From NCBI GenBank assembly GCA_035317605.1, contig DATHGT010000175.1:1-8040 (forward strand): a stretch of 8,040 nucleotides of DNA, written 5' to 3'. Shown in pieces: positions 1 through 7,942 of the stretch. Source of the DNA: DATHGT01 sp035317605 (GTDB lineage Bacteria; Methylomirabilota; Methylomirabilia; Rokubacteriales; CSP1-6). The notes beneath the pieces are model-generated. The model saw only the letters and a list, made by a program, of their open reading frames with translations, did not search any database and was not told the origin of the DNA. Each line of letters opens with the position of its first letter. Position 1 is the stretch's first letter. Both the position numbers and the translations under genes were made by a program.

Positions 1-54
1 ACGAGTGAAGAAAATGGGGGGGGCGAGACGAGTGAAGAAAATGGGGGGTGCGAG
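1..54. repeat. 27-bp tandem duplication, two copies
   Basis: Copy 1 is 1-27 and copy 2 is 28-54; they differ at one base only (G22 against T49). Each unit begins ACGAGTGAAGAAAATGGGGG and ends GCGAG, and a third unit seems to start (ACG at 55-57) before a C9 run. The unit contains the C-run and T-rich tail (minus strand) of the terminator at 36-64, so the terminator's 3' half is duplicated. The array touches the window edge and may continue beyond it. Confidence 0.85.
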
Positions 55-64
55 ACGCCCCCCC
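36..64 (-). terminator. Intrinsic terminator-like hairpin for the minus strand
   Basis: On the minus strand six G (64-59) plus GCG (58-56) pair with CGC (52-50) and six C (48-43), with a TCT loop and one bulged A at 49. This is directly followed by ATTTTCTT (42-35). A very GC-rich stem followed by a T-rich tail is the form of a Rho-independent terminator, here about 80-110 nt past the stop of the last minus-strand gene. The T-tract is interrupted by one C, so efficiency is uncertain. Confidence 0.6.
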
Positions 65-144
65 CCAAACCCCCCTGGTTCGCGTACGCGATCGAGCTGG
101 GGGCTCGATCGCACCCGCAGACGAGGCGCCCAAATGCTCAGTGA
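55..144. other. Non-coding 3' region with homopolymer runs
   Basis: I see no gene here. The stretch holds C9 (58-66) and C6 (70-75) runs separated by AAA, which on the minus strand read as G6-TTT-G9, then a palindrome, a hairpin and about 30 nt of unremarkable sequence up to the stop of the receiver-like gene. A plus-strand open frame covering 5-199 is repeat and homopolymer translated, with no family likeness. Confidence 0.6.
88..112. terminator. 10-bp perfect hairpin downstream of the receiver-like gene
   Basis: GCGATCGAGC (88-97) and GCTCGATCGC (103-112) are perfect inverted arms around a five-base TGGGG loop, 33 nt after the stop of the small gene. It adjoins the palindrome CGCGTACGCG (81-90). 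On the minus strand no T-tract follows, so on its own it is not a standard intrinsic terminator. It may protect the 3' end, or act with the second hairpin at 36-64. Confidence 0.45.
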
Positions 145-489
145 CTACGCTAGAGGCTTCAGCAGCTCGTCGGGCGTGACCGGCGAGGAAACGACTTGAA
201 ATCCGGCGAGTTCGAGGGCCACACGAGCTTCGATCGGGGACTGGGTTGGAATGGTGACGGCCACGCGCACGCCGGGGGCCGCGCGATCGAAGATCGCGGC
301 TTGGTCGTGAGCACCGAGCCGCAACCGGCTCAGGTCCGCCACGATCAGCGAGACCGGCGTGGTGGCGAGCACGCGGACGCCCTCGCAGACATTCTCGGCA
401 ATGACGACACCGATACCGCGCTCCAGGCACTGAAGCCCGAGCCGCTCCGCCGTCGTGTGATCCTGACCGATGAGCAGTATTCGAATCAT
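145..489 (-). CDS. Solo, degenerate receiver-domain protein (response-regulator-like)
   Basis: This 114-residue protein is about one receiver domain long and has no output domain. The fold pattern is visible: strand 1 IRILLIG, strand 3 VSLIVAD, strand 4 VRVAVTIP, strand 5 FQVVSSP, with helices between. Aligned to the neighbouring regulator, the phosphoacceptor Asp is kept (Asp52) and so is the switch Thr (Thr79), but the acidic Mg-binding pair is replaced by Gly8-Gln9 (an Asp follows at 10), and the conserved Lys before Pro is Ser102. It is therefore an atypical receiver that may not be phosphorylated in the normal way and could act as a protein-binding switch or a phosphate-independent partner. 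The start is taken at the ATG at 487-489, which begins exactly at strand 1; an in-frame TTG at 552 would add 21 unlike residues and lies inside the predicted promoter. It is the only gene here set apart from the operon by a gap. Its function is not known. Confidence 0.75.
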   Translation of the reverse strand: MIRILLIGQDHTTAERLGLQCLERGIGVVIAENVCEGVRVLATTPVSLIVADLSRLRLGAHDQAAIFDRAAPGVRVAVTIPTQSPIEARVALELAGFQVVSSPVTPDELLKPLA

Positions 490-501
490 CCTCTTCTCGT
501 T

Positions 502-507
502 CTCCTT
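502..507 (-). promoter_or_regulatory. Shine-Dalgarno that selects the ATG at 489
   Basis: The minus strand carries AAGGAG at 507-502, 12 nt before the ATG at 487-489, with a further purine run up to the start codon. The spacing is long but usable. The alternative in-frame TTG at 550-552 lies inside the -12 element of the predicted sigma-54 promoter and has no such site. Confidence 0.5.
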
Positions 508-547
508 GATCGCCACGATTTCCGCACGGTGGGCGCGATTCGAACCG

Positions 548-563
548 AGCAACCCCGATGCCA
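548..563 (-). promoter_or_regulatory. Sigma-54 (-24/-12) promoter for the small receiver-like gene
   Basis: Read on the minus strand from 563 to 548 the sequence is TGGCATCGGGGTTGCT. It matches the consensus TGGCACRNNNNTTGCW well: TGGCA and TTGCT are both present, and the invariant GG (562-561) and GC (550-549) are separated by exactly 10 nt. The predicted start of transcription is near 537, giving a leader of about 48 nt before the ATG at 489. It lies in the only gap over 100 nt between genes in the window, directly downstream of a sigma-54 activator gene. A chance match in GC-rich DNA is possible, but its position makes function plausible. Confidence 0.65.
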
Positions 564-613
564 GGCCCGACCCGACGAAACACGAGCGATTTCCGATCCA
601 GGTGGTCGAGGCG

Positions 614-630
614 TCGGGCGCAACGCCCGA
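614..630. promoter_or_regulatory. 17-bp dyad, candidate activator binding site (or regulator-gene terminator stem)
   Basis: TCGGGCG (614-620), a CAA spacer, then CGCCCGA (624-630) form a perfect 7+7 inverted repeat. A third copy of the same half-site, TCGGGCG, is at 646-652, exactly 32 bp from the first, about three helical turns. The dyad centre is about 85 bp upstream of the predicted start of the sigma-54 promoter. NtrC-type activators bind dyads of this size at this kind of distance. As RNA the same dyad would form a 7-bp hairpin 2 nt after the regulator stop codon, but no T-tract follows it on the minus strand, so a simple intrinsic terminator is less likely. Confidence 0.45.
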
Positions 631-632
631 GT

Positions 633-1984
<1,352 letters not shown>

Positions 1985-1988
<4 letters not shown>

Positions 1989-4513
1989 GCCGGAAGCACC
2001 ACCCGGAACGTGCTGCCCTTGCCCGGCCACGACGCCACCTGAATGCGCCCACCGTGATCGGTGACGATGCCCTGGGCGATGGCGAGGCCGAGCCCCGTGC
2101 CCTGCCCCGGCGGCTTGGTGGTGAAGAACGGATCGAAGATCCGGGCCAGCGTCTCGTCGACCATTCCCGGCCCTTCGTCCTCGAACTCGATCTCGATCTC
2201 GTCGCGGGTCTGTCGGGACCGCACGGTCAGGGTGCCGTCGGGGTCCATGGCCTCCAGCGCGTTGGCCGCGATGCCGAGGAAGACCTGCCGCATCTGTCCC
2301 TCGTTGACGATCACCGGCGGCAGCGCGGGGTCCAGCTCGGTCACGATGGGACGGTCGGTGAATCGCGACTGCCGGGAGAGCAGCTCGAGCGTCTTGACCA
2401 CCAGCGCGTTGAGGTCGGTCGGCGCGCGGCGCCCCCCGGGCTCGCGGACGAACTGGAGCAGGCTGCCCGTGATCTCCTTGCAGCGATACGCCTCCTCCTC
2501 GATGAGACCGAGGTAGTGGCGGAAGTCCTCGATCGCCTCGGCAGGCGTGCCCTCGCGGGTGCGCGCGAGCAGCGACTCCGCGCATCCGGCGATGGTGGCC
2601 AGCGGATTGTTCAGCTCGTGGGCGACGCCGGCGGCCAGCCGGCCGGCCGTGGTGAGCCGCTCGGTCAGCAGCATCTGTTGCTCGAGCCGCTTGGCGCGGG
2701 TGATGTCCTCCACGAGCAGCACGACGTGCTGGACGGCCTCGCCCGCCGATTCCACGGGCGCCGCGGTGAGCCGCAGGGTCTTGGTCTCGGCCGCGATGAT
2801 CAACGTCGTCTCGAGCGTCCGCACCCCGCGCGACGCGAAGACCTCGCCGAGGAACTGCCTCACCGTCTCCGCCCGCTCCTCGGTCACCAGCGCGGAGAAG
2901 CAGGAGCCGGCGGCGCTCTCGCACCCCAGCACCCGGGTGCCTTCACGGTTGGCCCGGATCACCGTCAGCGACGGGTCGAGGACGAACACGCCGAGCGGGA
3001 GCGTCTCCAGCACGACCTCCACGAAGCGCTTCTGCTCGTCCAGCTCGCGCGTCCGCTCGGCGACCCTCGCTTCGAGCTGCGCGTACAGCCGCGCGTGCTC
3101 GAGCGCGATGGCGGCCTGGTCGGACAGCGCGACCAGCAGCGCCTGCTCTCCGTCCGAGAACCGGTGGACGTCGCGCCGAAAGACGCTGAGCGCGCCGACG
3201 GCCCGTGACCCCACTACCAGGGGCACCGAGAGCATGGAACGAAAGCCGCTCGCCCGCCGCAGGTGGGCATAGCGTCCCTGGTCGTCGTCGAAGAGGTCCG
3301 CGCGCTGGATGGGTCGCCGCTCGGCCACCGCGCGGCCGGCGACGCCCTCTCCCATCCGCAGGCGAATCTGCGTGAGCATCTCGGGGGGCAAATCGAGGCT
3401 CGCCGCCGACACCAGCTCGCCCGTGGCCGCATCGACGGTCATGAGCCCGCAGGACTCGACGCCGAGCACCGTCCGCGCTTCTTCGAGAATCACGCGAATC
3501 GTGCGGTCGACGTCGAGGCTCGCGGTGACGGCCCGTCCCGCCTCCACGAGCGCGCGGGTCTCTCGCGCCCGCCGCTCGCTCTCGGCGAAGAGCTGGGCGT
3601 TGTGGATGGCGATGCCGGCCTGATCGGCGAAGGCCTCGAGCAGCTCCTGGTGGTGCGCGGTGAACACGGAAGGCTGGGTGGAAAACGCCGAGAGCACGCC
3701 GATCAGGGTGTCACCGACCTTGAGCGGCACGCACAGCATCGAGCGGATGCCTTCCTGCTCGTCGACGTCCCGCCGCGCCGAACGGGGATCGAGGCGGATG
3801 TCGTCGACGCGAATGGGCAGGCCACTCTCCGCGCACCGCCCGATGAGTCCCTCGCCGAGCGGCATCGAGAGCGCGCCCCAGGCGTCGGTCCGAAAGCCGT
3901 GGGCGGCCGCGTGCACGAGGTGGCGGCGCTCCTCGTCGAGCAGGCCGATGCCGCACCCGGTGCTCCCGATCAGCGCGGTCACCGAGCGACTGATCGCTTC
4001 GAGCACGGCGCCGAGCTCCAGGCGCGCGGTGATCATCCGGCTCGTGCTGTAGAGCGCCGCCAGCTCCTCCGTGTGACGGCGGCCGGCGTCGTAGAGCGCC
4101 CACACGCGCTCGATCGCCGTCCCCAGCTCGCGCGGGAAGGCCCGCGGCAGCACCACCCGCCGCCGCCACGACGAAGGCCCCATCAACGCGAGCGCTCCCA
4201 CGGGCGAGCGCGGTGGTCCGAGCGGTGTCTCCAGGAGCACGGTGCCGCGCCCGGCGCCGTCGCCGTTCAGGGCACGCACCCGCAGGCTTCGCGGCGGCGC
4301 CGCCGTGGCGCGGGCGAGCCAGTCGGCGAGCCGGCGGGGCGCGCCCACGCTGACGCCGAGCGGCTGCTGGCGGGGCGGACGGAAGACGAGCGCGCCCGCC
4401 GTGGCCCCGGTCAGCTTCACCACCCGCCGCAGCGTGCGGGCGAGCGTGGCGTCGATCGACGCGGTGGGGTCGAGCGGCGTGAGCAGATCCGGAAAAACAC
4501 TGCCGATCTTCAT
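1985..4513 (-). CDS. Soluble sensor histidine kinase, GAF-GAF-PAS-HisKA-HATPase (NtrB-like)
   Basis: This 842-residue protein senses a signal through tandem N-terminal domains, autophosphorylates on His and passes the phosphate to a response regulator. Order of parts: residues 1-150, a region with weak GAF-like pattern; GAF about 165-310 and GAF about 325-475, both ending in the usual 'D/SDQA-IAI-NA-L' helix; a coiled linker (about 475-500); a PAS domain about 500-605 (LPLGVFVLDPSLTVIRAN...); HisKA with His632 in AHELNNP; and the ATPase with N-box Asn751, G1 DEGPG (779-783), F-box FDPFFTTK (793-800) and G2 GTGLGL (805-810). All kinase motifs are intact. I see no membrane segment or signal peptide, so it is probably cytoplasmic. 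The HELNNP H-box is the kind found in partners of sigma-54 activators, matching the next gene. The ATG overlaps the deacylase stop (4510-4513) and the TGA overlaps the regulator ATG (1985-1988), so it is likely coupled on both sides. The ligand of the GAF domains is unknown. Confidence 0.95.
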
Positions 4514-6105
4514 AGGTTTCGTATGAGTGTACCGGGCAGCGAGCCGGTGTGCTCGCCGTCGCGGATGACGAAGCGGCCGTTGACCAGCACGTGCTCGATG
4601 CCGAGGGGATAGCGATGCGGCTGCTCATAGGTGGCGACGTCGGCCACCGTGCGCGGATCGAGCACCACGAGGTCGGCCTTGGCGCCCTCCCGGATCACCC
4701 CGCGATCCCGCAAGCCCACCCGGCGGGCGGGCAGGCCGGTCATCTTGTGCACGGCCTGGGGCAGCGAGAGCAGCCGCTGGTCGCGCGCGTAGAGACCGAG
4801 CACGCGGGGAAACGTCCCGTAACTCCGGGGATGAGGTCGGCCCGCGCCCAGCTCGCCGTAGGGGGCGAGGGCCGAGCCGTCCGAGCCGATCATCACGCGC
4901 GGATGGACGAGCGCGTGCCGGAGGTCGCGCTCGTCCAGCTGGAACATCACCACGTGGGCCTGACCGTCGTCCCCGGCCAGCAGATCGGCGGCGACGTCGA
5001 ACGGATCCTGGCCCCACGCCGCCGACAGTTCCGCCAGGCTTCGGCCCTCGGCGTCGGGCCGCCGCGGACAGGAGGACATCTTCACGTTGTCCCAGCCGAC
5101 CCGGTCCACGAGGCTCTGGCCGTCGGGCGACGCGGTCACCTCGTCGCGGATGCGCGCCCGCGTCTCGGCGTCGGCCAACCGCGCCTTCATGGCGTCGAGC
5201 CCGCCGGCCAGCGTCCAGGCCGGCAGCACCGCGCGCAGCAGGGTGCTGGACGCGGTGTACGGATAGGCGTCGGCCATCACGTCGACGCCCTCGGCGACGG
5301 CGGCGTCGAGCAGCGCGAGCGCCCTCGGCACGTTGCCCCAGTTCGGACGCCCGGCGGCCTTGATGTGGCTGAGCTGAACGGCGAGGTCCGCCTCGCGTCC
5401 GATCCGGATCGCCTCGGCCACCGCGTCGAGCAGCGTCGCGGCCTCGCCGCGAATGTGGCTGGCGTAGAACCCTCGATGGCGCGCGACGACGCGGGCCAGG
5501 GCCACGATCTCCTCGGTGGTCGCGTACGAGCCGGGCGGGTAGATGAGTCCCGTCGAGAGTCCCCACGCGCCCGCCTCCATCGCGGCGGCCAGCAGGTCCT
5601 GCATGAGGCGCAGCTCGCGGGCGGTCGGCTCGCGGTCGGCGAAGCCCATGGCCGCGATGCGCAGGGCGCCGTGGCCCACGAGCTGGACGACGTTGAGCGC
5701 GGTGCCGCGGGCGTCGAAGGCGTCGAGGTATTCCTCCATCGAGCGCCAGTGGAAGTCCAGGCCCTTCGGGCGGGCCAGCGCGAATCCGCGAAGGTCGTCG
5801 AGGTGCTCGGCGGAGACCGGCGCGGGCGAGAAGCCGCAGTTGCCCACCACCTCCGTGGTCACGCCCTGGCGGATCTTGGATTCGGCGCGGCGGTTGGCCC
5901 ACAACGCCCAGTCCGAATGCGAGTGCATGTCGATGAATCCGGGGGTGACGACCTTGCCAGACGCGTTGAGGGTGCGCCCGGCCGGCTCGCGGCTCAGGTC
6001 GCCGATGGCGACGATGGTGTCGTCGACGATGCCCACGTCGGTCCGTCCGCCCACGGTGCCGGTCCCGTCGACGACGGTGCCGCCCGCGATCTTGACGTCC
6101 AGCAT
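4510..6105 (-). CDS. N-acyl-D-amino-acid deacylase (D-aminoacylase-type amidohydrolase)
   Basis: This 531-residue protein is an amidohydrolase-superfamily enzyme of the D-aminoacylase type, which hydrolyses N-acyl-D-amino acids to the free D-amino acid and a carboxylate using zinc. A short N-terminal beta-sandwich strand (IAGGTVVDGTG) precedes the TIM barrel. The metal motif is DMHSHSD (His61, His63). Cys90 in VVGNCGFSP corresponds to the metal-binding cysteine characteristic of D-aminoacylases. Further ligands are His217 (SHIRGE) and His247 (LSHIKAAGRPNWG), and the catalytic Asp is Asp409 in MIGSDG. The segment ADAYPYTASSTLL (278-290) and HPRSYGTFPRVLG (425-437) are typical of this subgroup, and the sandwich closes at the C-terminus (ADLVVLDP...VLVNGRFVIRDG). 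The ATG at 6103-6105 starts directly at the first beta strand; the open frame continues upstream but only as a shadow of the amidase. The TGA overlaps the kinase ATG as ATGA (4510-4513). Related enzymes act on dihydropyrimidines or N-acyl-D-glutamate, so the exact substrate is open. Confidence 0.92.
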   Translation of the reverse strand: MLDVKIAGGTVVDGTGTVGGRTDVGIVDDTIVAIGDLSREPAGRTLNASGKVVTPGFIDMHSHSDWALWANRRAESKIRQGVTTEVVGNCGFSPAPVSAEHLDDLRGFALARPKGLDFHWRSMEEYLDAFDARGTALNVVQLVGHGALRIAAMGFADREPTARELRLMQDLLAAAMEAGAWGLSTGLIYPPGSYATTEEIVALARVVARHRGFYASHIRGEAATLLDAVAEAIRIGREADLAVQLSHIKAAGRPNWGNVPRALALLDAAVAEGVDVMADAYPYTASSTLLRAVLPAWTLAGGLDAMKARLADAETRARIRDEVTASPDGQSLVDRVGWDNVKMSSCPRRPDAEGRSLAELSAAWGQDPFDVAADLLAGDDGQAHVVMFQLDERDLRHALVHPRVMIGSDGSALAPYGELGAGRPHPRSYGTFPRVLGLYARDQRLLSLPQAVHKMTGLPARRVGLRDRGVIREGAKADLVVLDPRTVADVATYEQPHRYPLGIEHVLVNGRFVIRDGEHTGSLPGTLIRNL

Positions 6106-6119
6106 GGCGGCGGCCTGTA

Positions 6120-7412
6120 CTAGAGAGACGGCGCGGACGAGAACCGCAGCACGCCCTCGCACCACGCGGCCACGCCGAGCAGCGCGGCCTCGCGGCCGGC
6201 GGCGGCGACGAGCTGCACGGCGAAGGGCAGTCCCGACGGGGCGACCCCGCTCGGCAGCGTGATCGCGGGCACCCCCGCCGAGCTCCACGGCGCGCAGAAC
6301 CAGGCGTCGCCGGTGGACGCCAGGCCGGCGGGGGCGGGCCCCGGCGCGGTGGGGGTCAGCAGCGCGTCGTGACGCTCGAGGAGCGGCATCACGGCGTTCC
6401 GGAACGACAGGCGCGCGCGGTTGGCGTGGACGTATTCCACGGCCGGGCGCGCGAGCCCCGCCTCGATGGCCTGACGAATGCCCGGGCCGAACTCGCCGGC
6501 GTGGACGGCGAACTCGGCCGCGTGATACGCCGCCGCCTCCACCTGCAAGACAGTGAGGCCGACTTCGTGAACCCTGGCGAACGACGGGGGCAACGCCACC
6601 TCGACGATCCGCGCGCCCGCGCGCATGAACGCCTGCGCGGTGGCGCGGAGATGCGCGGCGGTCTCCGGCTCGGCGCGCTCGAGGAGCTCGGGCGCCACCG
6701 CGATCGTGGGCGCGCTCGCGGGTGGGGCAGACAACTCCTGGCCGGCCAGCACACCGAGGGCGAGGGCCGCATCCTCCACGGACCGGGTGAGCACGCCCAC
6801 GTGATCGAGCGACCACGCCAGCGGGATCACGTCCTCGGCCGGCGTGAACCCGTGCGTCGCCTTGAACCCCACCACACCACAATAGGCGGCAGGCCGGAGG
6901 ACCGAGCCGACGGTCTGCGTGCCGAGGGCCACCGGCACCATGCGGGCGGCCACCGCGGCGCCGGAGCCGGCGGACGAGCCGCCCGGCGTGTGCTCGACGT
7001 TCCACGGGTTGCGCGTGGGCGCGGGATCGCGATACGCGAATTCGGTCGTGTGGGTCTTGCCGAGGATGACGGCGCCGGCCTCGCGCAGCCGGGTGACGAT
7101 GGGCGCGTCGTTCGCGGGCCGCGTGTGCGCCCACGCCTTGGCCCCGCCCGTGGTCGGCATCCCGGCCACGTGGATGATGTCCTTGATGCCGACGGGCACG
7201 CCGTGCAACGGGCCGCGAACGCGACCGCGCGCGGCCTCGGCTTCACGCTCGCGGGCCGCCGCCCGCGCCCCCGCCTCGTCCACGTGCGCCCACGCGCGAA
7301 GGCTCGCGTCGAGCGCGCGGATGCGCTCGAGGCATGCGTCCACCAGGTCCAGGGGCGAGAGCTTGCGTTCCCGAATCCGCGCGGCCGCCTCGCGCGCGCC
7401 CAGCGCGATCAT
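6120..7412 (-). CDS. Amidase-signature family hydrolase (GatA-like amidase)
   Basis: This 430-residue protein belongs to the amidase signature family (PF01425), which hydrolyses carboxamides through a Ser-cisSer-Lys triad. All three residues are visible: Lys77 in GVPVGIKD, the cis-Ser Ser146 in TPGGSSAGSG, and nucleophile Ser170 in GTQTVGSVLRPAAYCG. The nucleophile motif has Gln and Val where GatA-type proteins have Asp and Gly (GTDTGGS); GTQT-type versions occur in free amidases, so this is probably a stand-alone amidase rather than the GatCAB transamidosome subunit. No gatB or gatC is seen nearby. There is no signal peptide, so it should act in the cytoplasm. The ATG (7410-7412) overlaps the aroK stop as ATGA and has a G-run (GGGGGG) about 7 nt upstream as a possible ribosome site. 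The stop (TAG, 6120-6122) lies 14 nt before the deacylase ATG. Substrate cannot be read from the sequence. Adjacency to the deacylase suggests use of amide or N-acyl compounds, which is inference. Confidence 0.9.
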   Translation of the reverse strand: MIALGAREAAARIRERKLSPLDLVDACLERIRALDASLRAWAHVDEAGARAAAREREAEAARGRVRGPLHGVPVGIKDIIHVAGMPTTGGAKAWAHTRPANDAPIVTRLREAGAVILGKTHTTEFAYRDPAPTRNPWNVEHTPGGSSAGSGAAVAARMVPVALGTQTVGSVLRPAAYCGVVGFKATHGFTPAEDVIPLAWSLDHVGVLTRSVEDAALALGVLAGQELSAPPASAPTIAVAPELLERAEPETAAHLRATAQAFMRAGARIVEVALPPSFARVHEVGLTVLQVEAAAYHAAEFAVHAGEFGPGIRQAIEAGLARPAVEYVHANRARLSFRNAVMPLLERHDALLTPTAPGPAPAGLASTGDAWFCAPWSSAGVPAITLPSGVAPSGLPFAVQLVAAAGREAALLGVAAWCEGVLRFSSAPSL

Positions 7413-7942
7413 CTCGCGGCCCCCCGAGGGTCCAGATCGCGGAGCCCGCGGAGCACCCGGCTGACCACTTCGTCGATCCCGAGACCGGTCGTGTCGAGGG
7501 TGAGATGGGCCTGCCGGTAGAACGCGGTCCGCTGCCGGTAGAGCGCCTCGATCTCGGCGAGCGATCGGCCCTGCAGCATCGGCCGATCGCCGGTGCGGCT
7601 GGCTCGTTCGTGCAGCTCACGGAAGTCGCCGTCGAGCCAGACCACGGTGCCGAGTGATTTCAACAGCTCCATCCGTTCCTCACGACAGGGCAAGCCGCCT
7701 CCGGTCGCGATCACGTTGCCCCGCTTCATGCGGAGATCCTCCAGGGCCTCGCCCTCGAGCTGCCGGAACCGCTCCTCGCCGTCCTGGCGAAAGATGTCGG
7801 GGATGGAGCGCCCGTCGCGCGCCACGATCATGTCGTCGGTCTCCACGAAGCAGCGGCCCGAGCGGCGGGCGAGCACGCGGCCGCACATCGACTTGCCGGC
7901 GCCCATGAACCCGATCAACACGATATTGACGGGCTTAGTCAT
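7409..7942 (-). CDS. aroK: Shikimate kinase
   Basis: This 177-residue protein is the usual length for shikimate kinase (EC 2.7.1.71), the cytoplasmic enzyme that phosphorylates shikimate at the 3-OH with ATP in the chorismate pathway. The Walker A loop is GFMGAGKS (residues 11-18). The shikimate/Mg region reads ETDD (34-37), followed by the family segment GRSIPDIFRQDGEERFRQLE with Arg58. The substrate-binding glycine loop is ATGGG (79-83), the lid arginine motif is RPML (120-123), and the late arginine segment is YRQRTAFY (135-142). The first Asp of the usual DTD motif is Glu34, a conservative change. The ATG at 7940-7942 is placed just before the P-loop strand, as in the family, and overlaps the upstream transporter stop. 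Its TGA overlaps the amidase ATG as ATGA (7409-7412), so the two are probably translationally coupled. Nothing suggests the enzyme is inactive. Confidence 0.95.
   Translation of the reverse strand: MTKPVNIVLIGFMGAGKSMCGRVLARRSGRCFVETDDMIVARDGRSIPDIFRQDGEERFRQLEGEALEDLRMKRGNVIATGGGLPCREERMELLKSLGTVVWLDGDFRELHERASRTGDRPMLQGRSLAEIEALYRQRTAFYRQAHLTLDTTGLGIDEVVSRVLRGLRDLDPRGAAR

Noticed and set aside
1..54. CRISPR array
   Set aside because: The two copies abut directly with no spacer between them, so it is a simple tandem duplication.
5..199. Plus-strand 64-codon open frame at the window start
   Set aside because: It is a translation of the 27-bp repeat and homopolymer runs and overlaps the end of the receiver-like gene on the other strand.
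490..552. TTG start for the small receiver, adding 21 residues
   Set aside because: The TTG lies in the -12 element of the predicted sigma-54 promoter, upstream of the expected transcript start, and the added residues precede the first receiver strand without fold support.
1989..2924. Upstream extension of the sigma-54 regulator frame, which would make a 763-residue protein
   Set aside because: This part overlaps the kinase domain of the histidine kinase in another frame and translates as Arg/Gly-rich noise; the receiver begins exactly at the ATG at 1988.
3263..4612. Plus-strand 449-codon open frame opposite the kinase
   Set aside because: It is antisense to the GAF domains, with low-complexity Arg/His composition and no family signature.
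4549..6123. Plus-strand 524-codon open frame opposite the deacylase
   Set aside because: It is the antisense shadow of the D-aminoacylase. The His/Val/Gly-rich translation lacks recognisable motifs.
6106..7134. Upstream extension of the deacylase frame, giving 874 residues
   Set aside because: It lies opposite frame within the amidase gene, is Arg-rich without domains, and the amidohydrolase fold starts at the ATG at 6105.
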